Positions 8,473 through 16,214 of a stretch of 64,000 nt of DNA are shown here, piece after piece (positions within the stretch are counted from its first letter, which is position 1; every line of letters starts with the position of its first letter). Where the stretch lies: positions 62,001 to 126,000 of the forward strand of contig DASVVT010000084.1 in the NCBI GenBank assembly GCA_036386415.1. Direction: 5' to 3'. This DNA comes from DASVVT01 sp036386415 (GTDB lineage: Bacteria > Acidobacteriota > Blastocatellia > Pyrinomonadales > Pyrinomonadaceae). The position numbers and the translations under genes were made by a program. Under the pieces are notes generated by a model. The model worked only from the letters and a program-made list of their open reading frames with translations. It was not told where the DNA came from and did no database searches.

Positions 8473-9420
8473 TTAAGCGGCTTCGGACAGCGCCTCGCGC
8501 GATGCCTTCAAACTCGCCGCATCTTCGACATTCAACGAGCGGGCGCTGCGCATCATCTGTCGCACCAGGCCGGAAAGAACCTTGCCCGGGCCGACTTCGA
8601 TGAACGTCCCGATCCCCTCCTGAATCAAAAACTCTACAGACTCCTGCCAGCGTACGGGCGACGAGACCTGACGTGTCAGCGCGTCGCGCGCCTCTTCGCC
8701 CGAGGTGATCGCGGACGCATCCACGTTCGTCACAAGCGGCATGCGCAAATCCTGAAACTCTATCTCCTCAAGGTCGGCGGCCAGCCGCTCCTGCGCCGGA
8801 TTCATCAAGGCGCAATGAAAGGGGGCGCTGACGTTCAACTTGATCGCGCGTTTCGCGCCGCGCTCTTTCACAAGCTCGATGGCTCTCTCGACTGCCGCCG
8901 CGTCTCCGGCGATGACGATCTGTCCCGGCGAATTGATATTCGCGGGCATGCAGACGCCACCCTCCTGCGCTTCGTTGCAAGCCTCCATCACCGTCTTCAG
9001 ATCAGCGCCCAGTACGGCTGCCATCGCGCCCGATCCGACGGGGGCTGCCTCCTGCATGTAACGCCCGCGCGCACGTACAGTTCTGACGGCGTCCGTGAGC
9101 GATAGGGAGCCAGCGGCGACGAGCGCCGAATATTCTCCTAAGCTATGACCCGCGACGTAAGCGGGAGGCGGAAATCCTTCCGCCTCCATCGCGCGCAACG
9201 CCGCCATGGAGACGGTCAATATCGCCGGCTGCGTGTTCTGCGTCAACTGCAACTCCTCAGCCGACCCCGTAAAGCACATCTCGGAGATGGAGAATCCTAA
9301 GGCCTCATCAGCCTCTTCAAAGACCTTGCGGGATGCAGGGAAGTTCGCCGAGAGATCGCTTCCCATCCCCGCGTACTGCGAGGCCTGACCCGGAAAAATA
9401 TATGCCAGCGGCACGCTCAT
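8473..9420 (-). CDS. fabD: Malonyl-CoA:ACP transacylase
   Basis: A 315-residue transferase that loads malonate onto ACP. It has the FPGQASQYAGMG start, the nucleophile elbow GHSLGEYSALVAAG, QNTQPAILTVS and the later His in APFHCALM. Its ATG overlaps the stop of the upstream small gene by four bases (ATGA), so the two are translationally coupled. Confidence 0.96.
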   Translation of the reverse strand: MSVPLAYIFPGQASQYAGMGSDLSANFPASRKVFEEADEALGFSISEMCFTGSAEELQLTQNTQPAILTVSMAALRAMEAEGFPPPAYVAGHSLGEYSALVAAGSLSLTDAVRTVRARGRYMQEAAPVGSGAMAAVLGADLKTVMEACNEAQEGGVCMPANINSPGQIVIAGDAAAVERAIELVKERGAKRAIKLNVSAPFHCALMNPAQERLAADLEEIEFQDLRMPLVTNVDASAITSGEEARDALTRQVSSPVRWQESVEFLIQEGIGTFIEVGPGKVLSGLVRQMMRSARSLNVEDAASLKASREALSEAA

Positions 9421-9764
9421 CTTTCAGTGCGAGGATGCATCAGGAACGCGACGGTCGAACTCTCCTTCCCGACCGTGACTTCCCGTTTCTGCGCCTCATA
9501 ACCATCAACTTTGACGATGACGCGATAACTGCCCGGGCTTAATCCTTTGACCCTGACCTGTCCACGACCATCCGCCTTACGGAAAACTATCTCGCCATCG
9601 CGGGGCACAAGCGTCACGCACGCGTGCTTCAGGGGTCGCCCAGCATCGCCTTTCACTTCCACGATGATCGAATTATCGCCCGCCTGTGGATAGGCCACCA
9701 CCTCCGCGCCGCTCGAAAGAAGCAGGGCGAAGATGATCAAGAGCGCGTGCTTGAAAGTTCTCAT
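9417..9764 (-). CDS. Small secreted carboxypeptidase-regulatory-like domain protein
   Basis: A 115-residue protein with a signal peptide (HALLIIFALLLSSGAEVVA) followed by one beta-sandwich domain: VEVKGDAGRPLKHACVTL, then GRGQVRVKGLSPGSYRVIV and VDGYEAQKREVTV. This is the carboxypeptidase-regulatory/prealbumin-like fold, which often binds carbohydrate or acts as a spacer on surface proteins. It is unusual to find it between fabH (6 bases away) and fabD (4-base overlap). Its role in this cytosolic pathway is unknown. Confidence 0.8.
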   Translation of the reverse strand: MRTFKHALLIIFALLLSSGAEVVAYPQAGDNSIIVEVKGDAGRPLKHACVTLVPRDGEIVFRKADGRGQVRVKGLSPGSYRVIVKVDGYEAQKREVTVGKESSTVAFLMHPRTER

Positions 9765-9770
9765 CCCTTT

Positions 9771-10757
9771 CTACCAGCGAATCAGGACTCCGCCCCACGT
9801 GACGCCGCCGCCGAAGGAGGCCAGCAACACCAGATCACCTTCGCGTATGCGCCCCGCTTCGACACACTCGTCCAGGGCGATGGGGATCGAAGCTGAAGAC
9901 GTGTTGCCGTGCATGGAGATGTTCGAGTAGATGCGCGATTCATCGACATCGAGCTTGCTTGCCACCGCGTCAGTGATGCGCTGGTTGGCCTGGTGCGGGA
10001 TGAAAAGCTTGACATCTTCCGCCGCGTGCCCGGCCTCTTCCAGCACTTCGCGCGAGATGTCTGTCATCGAGCGCACAGCGACCTTGAAAAGCTCGTTGCC
10101 CTTCATCTTGTAGAAGTGCTGCCCAGTACTGATGGTCTCAGCGGTCACGGGGAGACGCGTGCCCCCGCCGGGCGCGTAGAGATGCTCTGCGAAGCGCCCG
10201 TCGGACCTGATGCGAGCGGCCAGGATGCCGCGATCATCTTCCACCCCGCCGAGGATGGCCGCGCCCGCGCCGTCGCCGAAGATGACGCACGTCGAGCGGT
10301 CAGTGTAATCGACGTACTGCGTCAGGATTTCCGCGCCGATGACGAGGCAGTAGCGCGCCTGCCCCGTGCGGATCATCGTATGAGCCAGAGTCAAGCCGTA
10401 AAGGAAACCGGAGCACGCGGCGGCCAGGTCAAAGGCCGCCGCGCGGTTTGCGCCCAATTCCGCCTGGATCAGGCAGCCCGTCGAGGGCAATAGTTGATCG
10501 GGGGTGACGGTGGCGCAGATCAGCAGATCGATTTCCGATGGGTCTATGCGCGCGCGCTCGATGGCCTGACGTGCGGCGCGCACGGCGAAGAGCGAAGTGT
10601 ACTCGCCCGGTGCGGCTTTGCGCCGCTGCTTGATGCCTGTGCGCGACGTAATCCATTCATCCGAGGTATCGACCAGCTTTTCCAGATCGGCATTGGTCAG
10701 AACGCCTTCCGGGTAAGCGTGCCCCGTCCCCAGAATCGCAGCGTTTAGATTTGCCAT
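9771..10757 (-). CDS. fabH: 3-oxoacyl-ACP synthase III (KAS III)
   Basis: A 328-residue enzyme that starts fatty-acid synthesis from acyl-CoA and malonyl-ACP. The Cys-His-Asn triad is seen in LAAACSGFLYGL, FIPHQANQRI and SMHGNTSSASIP. It ends with the usual FGGGVTWGGVLIRW. Purine-rich GAGGGGAG precedes the ATG. It lies downstream of plsX as in many bacteria. Confidence 0.97.
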   Translation of the reverse strand: MANLNAAILGTGHAYPEGVLTNADLEKLVDTSDEWITSRTGIKQRRKAAPGEYTSLFAVRAARQAIERARIDPSEIDLLICATVTPDQLLPSTGCLIQAELGANRAAAFDLAAACSGFLYGLTLAHTMIRTGQARYCLVIGAEILTQYVDYTDRSTCVIFGDGAGAAILGGVEDDRGILAARIRSDGRFAEHLYAPGGGTRLPVTAETISTGQHFYKMKGNELFKVAVRSMTDISREVLEEAGHAAEDVKLFIPHQANQRITDAVASKLDVDESRIYSNISMHGNTSSASIPIALDECVEAGRIREGDLVLLASFGGGVTWGGVLIRW

Positions 10758-10768
10758 CTCTCCCCTCT

Positions 10769-10843
10769 CGTAAATCGTAGATCGTCAATCGTCGAATATG
10801 AAAACCGTTCGTCGATTTACGATTCACGATTTACCATTGACGA
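10769..10843. repeat. Inverted word repeat, AATCGTA/AATCGTC type, overlapping the plsX 3' end
   Basis: The left arm is TAAATCGTAGATCGTCAATCG; the right arm is CGATTTACGATTCACGATTTAC. The right arm runs into plsX and encodes its last residues (Asn-Gly-Lys-Ser-stop). Related words occur at 54511 and, as a half element, near 17575. Confidence 0.85.
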
Positions 10844-11891
10844 CCATTTCGTACTCGCGCGCGTTCGTCTCACTGATTCCGCGTTCGATGCGCTCGCCGG
10901 CGCGGTGCTCGGAGAACTCTTTGACGCTGCGCACTGCATTGCGTATGGCGCGCGCGTTGGAGCTGCCGTGTCCGATGACGACAATCTGGCGCACGCCTAG
11001 AAGCGGAGCGCCGCCGTACTCGCTGTAATCCAGGCGCTTCTTGATATTACGAAACGCTGGACGAGCCAGCATCGCGCCCGCTTTGGTCATAGCCGAGGCG
11101 GTCAGCTCGCGTTTAATCATCGAGAGCATCGCGTCCGTCAATCCTTCCGAGAGCTTGAGCATGACGTTGCCAGTGAAGCCGTCGGTCACGATCACGTCCA
11201 CAGCGCCCGTGAACACGTCGCGCCCTTCGACGTTTCCGACGAAATTCAAACTCCCCAGATCGCGCATCAAGGGGAAAGCCTCTTTCGTCAGGTCGTTGCC
11301 CTTGGCCTCCTCCTCGCCGATGCTCATCAGGCCGACAGAAGGCTTCGCTGTGCCCAGCACGGCGCGCGAATAGGCGTCACCCATGATGGCAAACTGCGCT
11401 AGATGAAATGCCTTGCACTCGGCGTTAGCCCCCACGTCCAGCAGCAGCGTCGGCTTGCTGGATTTGGTCGGGATCAGCGCGGCCAGCGCGGGGCGATCAA
11501 CGCCCGGCAGCATGCCGATGACCATCTTGGCCGTGACCATCACCGCGCCCGTGTTGCCCGCCGAGACGAAGCCGTCCGCCTTGCCGTCTGTGACGAGCCG
11601 CGCGCCAACTCTCAAAGAACTCTTCTTCTTGCGCCGCACTGCCGTGGCGACGGGCTCATCCATGCCTATGACTTCCGCCGCCTCGACGAACTCGATGCCG
11701 CGATCACCCTGACCGCGCCAGCCGCAACGGCGCAACTCCGGCTCGACCTTTTCCAATTGGCCGACTAGGATCACGCCGATGCCGAGGTCGCGCGCGGCAC
11801 TGAGCGCACCGTCTATCTCTGCGTGCGGCGCGTGGTCAGAGCCCATCGCATCGACGACGACTTTGCCGGTCAATTGATGCCCGTGCTTCAT
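10824..11891 (-). CDS. plsX: Phosphate acyltransferase
   Basis: A 355-residue enzyme that makes acyl-phosphate from acyl-ACP for phospholipid synthesis. Family motifs: VVVDAMGSDHAPHAEIDGAL near the N-terminus, GAVMVTAKMVIGMLPGVDRP, and DVIVTDGFTGNVMLKLSEG. The plsX-fabH order after rpmF is classical. No Shine-Dalgarno sequence is seen before the ATG, which directly abuts an inverted repeat. The C-terminal residues NGKS are encoded by another repeat arm. Confidence 0.95.
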   Translation of the reverse strand: MKHGHQLTGKVVVDAMGSDHAPHAEIDGALSAARDLGIGVILVGQLEKVEPELRRCGWRGQGDRGIEFVEAAEVIGMDEPVATAVRRKKKSSLRVGARLVTDGKADGFVSAGNTGAVMVTAKMVIGMLPGVDRPALAALIPTKSSKPTLLLDVGANAECKAFHLAQFAIMGDAYSRAVLGTAKPSVGLMSIGEEEAKGNDLTKEAFPLMRDLGSLNFVGNVEGRDVFTGAVDVIVTDGFTGNVMLKLSEGLTDAMLSMIKRELTASAMTKAGAMLARPAFRNIKKRLDYSEYGGAPLLGVRQIVVIGHGSSNARAIRNAVRSVKEFSEHRAGERIERGISETNAREYEMVVNGKS

Positions 11892-11892
11892 T

Positions 11893-11977
11893 CAAGAGTC
11901 TGGAGTCTGGAGTCCGGAGTCTGGAGTCAAAACCTTCTTTCTTTTGACTCCGGACTCTCGGACTCCACACTCATGAC
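11893..11977. repeat. Inverted word repeat, GGAGTCT type
   Basis: The left arm has four tandem GGAGTCT/GGAGTCC words; the right arm is TTGACTCCGGACTCTCGGACTCC. It fills the rpmF-plsX gap. A weaker relative lies at 14261. Confidence 0.88.
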
Positions 11978-11985
11978 TATTCCCG

Positions 11986-12171
11986 TTACGATGCTTCTTC
12001 CACCTGCACTATTTCACGTCCTTTGTAATACCCGCACTTCGGGCAGACGCGATGCGGCAGGCGTGGCTCCTGGCAATTCGGGCAGACGGAAGTCTGCGGC
12101 GGGCGCAGAGCATCATGCGCGCGGCGTTTGCGCGTGCGCGCTTTCGAGTGTCGTCGTTTTGGATTCGGCAT
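11986..12171 (-). CDS. rpmF: 50S ribosomal protein L32
   Basis: A 61-residue protein with the L32 signature MPNPKRRHSKARTRKRRAHD followed by four zinc-ligand cysteines in two CxxC pairs (CPNC, CPKCGYY). The Cys-plus form binds zinc. Position between the DUF177 gene and plsX is the normal bacterial arrangement. Confidence 0.97.
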   Translation of the reverse strand: MPNPKRRHSKARTRKRRAHDALRPPQTSVCPNCQEPRLPHRVCPKCGYYKGREIVQVEEAS

Positions 12172-12197
12172 AACTATTATTCCCTGTTCTAATGTTC

Positions 12198-12311
12198 GAG
12201 CTTTGATTTGCGATTCTTGATCTTGTGATCTTAAATGCTGAGAGTTTAAATTTCAGATTTCGAAAGCTCAGATAAAGGTCTTAATCCTTTTCCAATCGCC
12301 AATCAAAGCTC
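12198..12311. repeat. Inverted repeat in the DUF177-rpmF gap
   Basis: GAGCTTTGATT (12198-12208) and AATCAAAGCTC (12301-12311) are a perfect 11-base inverted pair. Further matching words (TTTGCGATT and AATCGCAAA) run into the end of the DUF177 gene. It is a looser relative of the word repeats. Confidence 0.65.
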
Positions 12312-12832
12312 TAAAATCGCAAATCCTTCAGCGCTGCCCAGCGAGGATCGACCCCTGTCGATTCGCAGTTGCAGCTATCCTGATTTTTGTCTGCGCCGCA
12401 GACAGGGCAGAGCCCCTTGCAATCTTCGCCGCACAGAGCGCGCGTCGGCAGGGCTAAGAGCACCTGCTCGCGCACCAGATCATCGACATCTATCGCTTCC
12501 CCGTCGAAAACCGAGAGGCTCAAATCCTCTTCCTGCAACTCCGCCACCGTTTCCTCTTCGGCCACGTAATCGGCTGCCGGAACGTATGTCACGTCGAAGC
12601 TTGTCTCGACCGGCATCTCGACCGCTTTCAAGCAGCGGTCACAATCGACTTCGGCGCGCGCCGTGATGCTTCCTCGCAGGCGCACTTGATGGCCGCTGCG
12701 GCTGGCTTTTCCTGAAATTTGCGGCCACACGGTCAGGCGCACGTGCTCATCATCGAGCACCAGTTCCTGCGGCTCGTAAGCGTGCGCGAACTGCCCACCT
12801 GTCGCTTCCAGCTTATCAAGCTCAATCCGCAT
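12311..12832 (-). CDS. DUF177/YceD family protein
   Basis: A 173-residue protein of the YceD/DUF177 family, which accompanies rpmF in most bacteria and has been linked to 23S rRNA metabolism. The family cysteine pattern is present: VDCDRCLKAVEMPV in the middle, then ALCGEDCKGLCPVCGAD near the C-terminus, probably a zinc site. The ATG at 12832 has GAGGGG seven bases upstream. It is the first gene after a strong promoter. Confidence 0.92.
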   Translation of the reverse strand: MRIELDKLEATGGQFAHAYEPQELVLDDEHVRLTVWPQISGKASRSGHQVRLRGSITARAEVDCDRCLKAVEMPVETSFDVTYVPAADYVAEEETVAELQEEDLSLSVFDGEAIDVDDLVREQVLLALPTRALCGEDCKGLCPVCGADKNQDSCNCESTGVDPRWAALKDLRF

Positions 12833-12888
12833 CGCTGACCCCTCTGTTCAGAAACCCCTTACTTCGCGTCGCGCGCGCAAAAGGCGTT

Positions 12889-12916
12889 ATTATAACTTTC
12901 GTCGCGCGAGTGTCAA
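12889..12916 (-). promoter_or_regulatory. Sigma-70 promoter of the DUF177-rpmF-plsX-fab operon
   Basis: Read on the minus strand, TTGACA (12911-12916) and TATAAT (12889-12894) are separated by 16 bases. Both hexamers match consensus exactly. The predicted start is near 12882, about 50 bases before the DUF177 start codon. Confidence 0.85.
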
Positions 12917-12930
12917 ACAAGCAGATACTA

Positions 12931-13008
12931 GAGGATGCCAGATGCTGGATGTTAGATGCTGGTTTAGAGGCCAAAACTGACATCTGACATCCAGCATCTG
13001 GCATCTTC
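12931..13008. repeat. Inverted word repeat, AGATGCTGG type
   Basis: The left arm has GATGCCAGATGCTGG and a further copy with GTTAGATGCTGG; the right arm has CATCTGACATCCAGCATCTGG. It lies between the TPR gene and the fab operon promoter and could act as a terminator stem for the TPR gene. Confidence 0.88.
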
Positions 13009-13010
13009 TT

Positions 13011-14252
13011 TTACCGCTGTCGGCCTCCAGCCGTGACCGCCCTCAGCGCATCCTCGCGCACGGCTTCCGCCAGCCGCCGGTCGCCGCTCGTCACGAGCCG
13101 CCTGCCCGCAGCGCGCGCAGCCCCGAACAGCAGCGGCGGCAAAGGAGGCGCATCATCTCGCTGCAACAGGCGTTTGAGCGAGGTGCGATAGCGCGGCTCC
13201 TTCGTGTCGGCTGAACGCGCCGCGTCGAAAGCCTCTTTCGCTCGCTCCAGCTCACCCATGCGCAGCAAGACGAGGCCGAGCATGTAGAAGGCGGCGGCAT
13301 ATTCAGCGTCCATCTCAATGGCCTTGCGCAGGTGGCGTGCGGCCATACGGTCGCGTCCAATCTGATAATAGCCACAGCCGACCACGTAGTGCGCTTCCGG
13401 CGATGGACGCGCCGCGAGCGCGCGCTTGAACTCTGCCAGCGCATCCGGCCAACGCTGTTCTGCCGCGAGCAGGCGGCCTAAGCCATAGTGGGCGGCGAAG
13501 GATGCGCCGCCGCGCCGCGCCGCATCATTAAGTAGCTGCTTGGCACGCTCCGACTCACCCTCGTCGCCGCAGACCAGACCGAGCAGCAGGCAGACCCTGT
13601 AATCATCCGGCGCGGCTTCAAAGGCGCGCGCCAGGTAGTCCCGCGCCAGGGTCATCTTGCCTGAGCGGAAAAAGTTTTCCCCGATGAAAGAGAGCAGCGG
13701 CGCATTATCCGGAGCGAGCGCAGAGGCGCGCTCCAACTCACGAAGCCCGCGCTTTAATTCACCTTTGGCGATCAGCTCCAGCCCGACATCGACATGCCGC
13801 CCGAAGGCTACGACCTGCTGCCCATGTCCCTGATAAGAGGCCATGATCTGCGCGCGCAACTGCTCGCGTCTGCTGCTCTCATCCTGCTCCGCCGCCTCTT
13901 TCTCGCAGCGCTCGCGCCACAGGTCGTCGAGCTTGCCCTGCTCGATTGTCCCCGTCTCGCTTAAAAGACTGACGAGCGTTTCGATGAGCACGTGATCGAA
14001 GTAGGAATTACGCGCCTGTTTGAGCAGCAGCTCAAGCGTCTGCTCCATCCTGTCTGTGATCCGTAGCAGCCGGTTCTCTAAGGCCGAAACACGCTCCAGC
14101 AAATGCTCTTCGTAAGAGACAGCTCCCGCGTCCGCTTCATAGCGCAGCGTCGGCGGCTCAACCACCAGCATGAGCCGCGTGCCGCACCGGACACACAACT
14201 CCCGCCCGAAGGAATTCGCCGCGAGGCATTTCTGGCAATAATAATTGACCAT
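13011..14252 (-). CDS. Zinc-ribbon and TPR repeat protein
   Basis: About 413 residues. The N-terminus is a zinc ribbon (YYCQKC...LCVRCGTRL), followed by a predicted coiled coil (HLLERVSALENRLLRITDR) and then at least five TPR-like units from about residue 150, for example HYGLGRLLAAEQRWPDALAE and AAFYMLGLVLLRMGELERAK. No signal peptide is seen, so it is probably a cytoplasmic scaffold. The ATG at 14252 is chosen; an in-frame TTG lies two codons earlier. The function is unknown. Confidence 0.82.
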   Translation of the reverse strand: MVNYYCQKCLAANSFGRELCVRCGTRLMLVVEPPTLRYEADAGAVSYEEHLLERVSALENRLLRITDRMEQTLELLLKQARNSYFDHVLIETLVSLLSETGTIEQGKLDDLWRERCEKEAAEQDESSRREQLRAQIMASYQGHGQQVVAFGRHVDVGLELIAKGELKRGLRELERASALAPDNAPLLSFIGENFFRSGKMTLARDYLARAFEAAPDDYRVCLLLGLVCGDEGESERAKQLLNDAARRGGASFAAHYGLGRLLAAEQRWPDALAEFKRALAARPSPEAHYVVGCGYYQIGRDRMAARHLRKAIEMDAEYAAAFYMLGLVLLRMGELERAKEAFDAARSADTKEPRYRTSLKRLLQRDDAPPLPPLLFGAARAAGRRLVTSGDRRLAEAVREDALRAVTAGGRQR

Positions 14253-14260
14253 TCCCAATT

Positions 14261-14310
14261 AGTCTGGACTCGAAAGCTCGGAGTCAAAAGCTGCCCTCTT
14301 GACTCCGCAT
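14261..14310. repeat. Weak inverted word repeat, GGAGTC type
   Basis: CTGGACTCGAAAGCTCGGAGTC and CTTGACTCCG form short, imperfect arms. It resembles a decayed copy of the element at 11893. Confidence 0.4.
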
Positions 14311-14326
14311 GTGAATCGTCCCTGAC

Positions 14327-14764
14327 TCAAGCTTTCCCGTTTCGTCCGTCCGTGATGTAACGCTCGACGGTGCTGCTTAAATCTCGCACCGCATCGCGCA
14401 TCGAACTATTAAACTCGCCTTGCGCTTCGATGTGCCGAGTCACTACTTGAATAACTTCAGCTTGAGTATCGGCAAACATCCCTAACCGCCTATTTGTATC
14501 TACAACTTGCCGACTTATTTCTTGAACATGCCGGTTCGTTTCCGCAAGCTGTTGGCTCATTTCCGCAAGTTGTTGGCTCATTTCCGCGACTTGTCGGTTC
14601 GTTTCCCCAAGTTGCCGATTTGTTTCCCCAAGTTGCTGATTTGTTTCCCCAAGTTGCCGGTTTGTTTCTTCGACTTGGCGGATCGTCTTTTCAAGCTGAA
14701 CCTCAAAATGAGCTTGATTGTTAAGCACGATTTCGATGGCTCGCTCCATCTCTTCGGGTGTCAT
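14327..14764 (-). CDS. Heptad-repeat coiled-coil protein
   Basis: The start at 14764 gives MTPEEMERAIEIVLNNQAHF and a 145-residue protein; the frame runs further upstream but would overlap the dehydrogenase gene. The middle is an almost perfect 7-residue repeat (ETNRQLG, ETNQQLG, EMSQQLA and variants), which predicts one long coiled coil. The helical C-terminus ends in VERYITDGRNGKA. There is no signal peptide or membrane segment. Similar small proteins are common beside unrelated genes, and the function is unknown. Confidence 0.75.
   Translation of the reverse strand: MTPEEMERAIEIVLNNQAHFEVQLEKTIRQVEETNRQLGETNQQLGETNRQLGETNRQVAEMSQQLAEMSQQLAETNRHVQEISRQVVDTNRRLGMFADTQAEVIQVVTRHIEAQGEFNSSMRDAVRDLSSTVERYITDGRNGKA
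14531..14680. repeat. 21-base tandem repeat inside the coiled-coil gene
   Basis: Seven adjacent 21-base units such as TTTCCCCAAGTTGCCGATTTG encode one heptad each. Units differ by a few bases, so expansion by slippage is likely. Confidence 0.85.
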
Positions 14765-14804
14765 TGCGTAACGCCTTCCGCTTTTCGTCTTGAGCCTTAC
14801 ATTA

Positions 14805-15650
14805 TCAGTATTCGTAAAAACCCCGCCCGCTTTTTCTGCCGAGCCAGCCTGCATCGACGTAGCGCTTGAGCAGGGGGCAGGCTCTGTATTTCGGATCACC
14901 GAGCCCCTCATGAAGAACGTTGAGAATCGCCAGGCACACGTCGAGCCCTATGAAATCGGCGAGCGCGAGCGGCCCCATCGGATGATTCATGCCGAGCTTC
15001 ATAATGCCGTCGATACTCTCGCGCGTCGCCACCCCCTCGTAGAGCGTGAAGATGGCCTCGTTGATCATCGGCATAAGCACGCGGTTGGAGACGAAGCCGG
15101 GCGAGTCCTGGCATTCGAGCGCGGTCTTTCCGAGCTGCTCAGTCAGGTCGCGCACGCGGCTGTAGGTTTCATCCGAAGTGGCTAGCCCGCGAATGATCTC
15201 GACCAGTTTCATCACCGGCACGGGGTTCATAAAGTGCATGCCGATCACTTTGTCTGCTCTGCGGGTCGCCGCGCCAAGCTTCGTGATCGAGATGGACGAC
15301 GTGTTTGAAGCAAGTATCGCTTCGGGTCGCGTCAATTCGTCCAGCCTGCGAAAGACCTCCGTTTTGACCTCCAGGCTCTCCGTCACCGCTTCAATGACCA
15401 GAGCGGCATCACTGAGCGCCTCCCACTCCGTCGCAGGACGGATGCGAGAGATGATCTCACGCTTCTCATCCTCTTTGAGCCGCTCTTTGTCCACGTCGCG
15501 TTGAAGGCTGCGATCAATGGCCGCGAGCCCGCGCTGAAGAAACTCTTCTTTGACATCGCGCAGCACGACCGCGTGCCCGGCGCGCGCCATCACCTGCGCG
15601 ATGCCGTTGCCCATCGTCCCTGCGCCGATGACACCGATAGTTTGAGTCAC
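14805..15650 (-). CDS. 3-hydroxyacyl-CoA (3-hydroxybutyryl-CoA) dehydrogenase
   Basis: A 281-residue NAD(P)-dependent enzyme acting on 3-hydroxyacyl-CoA. The Rossmann motif IGVIGAGTMGNGIAQVMARAG, the catalytic stretch NTSSISITKLG, GMHFMNPVPVMKLVEII with the active His, and SPGFVSNRVLMPMINEAIF are all present. The GTG start is preceded by GGAG. It lies on the same strand as a thiolase, with a membrane protein between them. The pair fits acetoacetyl-CoA/3-hydroxybutyryl-CoA metabolism or the last steps of beta-oxidation, with the ETF genes nearby. Confidence 0.94.
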   Translation of the reverse strand: MTQTIGVIGAGTMGNGIAQVMARAGHAVVLRDVKEEFLQRGLAAIDRSLQRDVDKERLKEDEKREIISRIRPATEWEALSDAALVIEAVTESLEVKTEVFRRLDELTRPEAILASNTSSISITKLGAATRRADKVIGMHFMNPVPVMKLVEIIRGLATSDETYSRVRDLTEQLGKTALECQDSPGFVSNRVLMPMINEAIFTLYEGVATRESIDGIMKLGMNHPMGPLALADFIGLDVCLAILNVLHEGLGDPKYRACPLLKRYVDAGWLGRKSGRGFYEY

Positions 15651-15674
15651 AAGCCTTGCTCTCCGCTTGAGCCA

Positions 15675-16190
15675 TTAATCACGCCAGTTGGGCGGCGTGG
15701 GTGGCGGCGCGTATTCACGCTCGCGCTCTCCCTTTGCGTACCGGGAGGCCCACCCGGCGGCTGGCGGCGCGCCGTACAAAGCTTCGCGCTGTTTCGGTTT
15801 CTGTCCCACTTGAGAGTCCGCGTAAAGCTCGCGGCCACCGGCTTCACCGTACAGGAACCAGATCGTGTAGACGCACAGAGCCGTCCCCAGTGGGAAGCTC
15901 ATACCGGCCATCACGCCCGCGATGAGTCCCCACAGCTTGGCCCAACGCTTTCGTTTCACCAACCCGTATCCGGCAATAAACGAAGGGAGCGAGACGGCAG
16001 CGCTGAAGAGCAGTATGATGCCGATAAAGACGAAGAAGAATCCGTCCACGGCTTTACCACCGGGCGCGTTGAGCGACAGGTTAGCCATGAAGATGAAGAC
16101 AGCAACCATCACCAGCAGGATCAATCCGTAAATCCCACCATAGACGAGATGCAGAATCCCCAGCGTCTTATTGTGCTCTTCCGGCGTCAT
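15675..16190 (-). CDS. Four-helix membrane protein of unknown function
   Basis: A 171-residue protein with about four hydrophobic segments (GILHLVYGGIYGLILLVMVAV; FFFVFIGIILLFSAAVSL; LWGLIAGVMAGMSFPLG; and one between), then a charged, proline-rich cytoplasmic tail ending YAPPPTPPNWRD. No enzyme motif is visible. The gene is spaced 24 bases from each neighbour, between the thiolase and dehydrogenase, so it is probably in the same transcript. Confidence 0.75.
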   Translation of the reverse strand: MTPEEHNKTLGILHLVYGGIYGLILLVMVAVFIFMANLSLNAPGGKAVDGFFFVFIGIILLFSAAVSLPSFIAGYGLVKRKRWAKLWGLIAGVMAGMSFPLGTALCVYTIWFLYGEAGGRELYADSQVGQKPKQREALYGAPPAAGWASRYAKGEREREYAPPPTPPNWRD

Positions 16191-16214
16191 GCTTTCCCTC
16201 GGCTGCTTTCGTCC

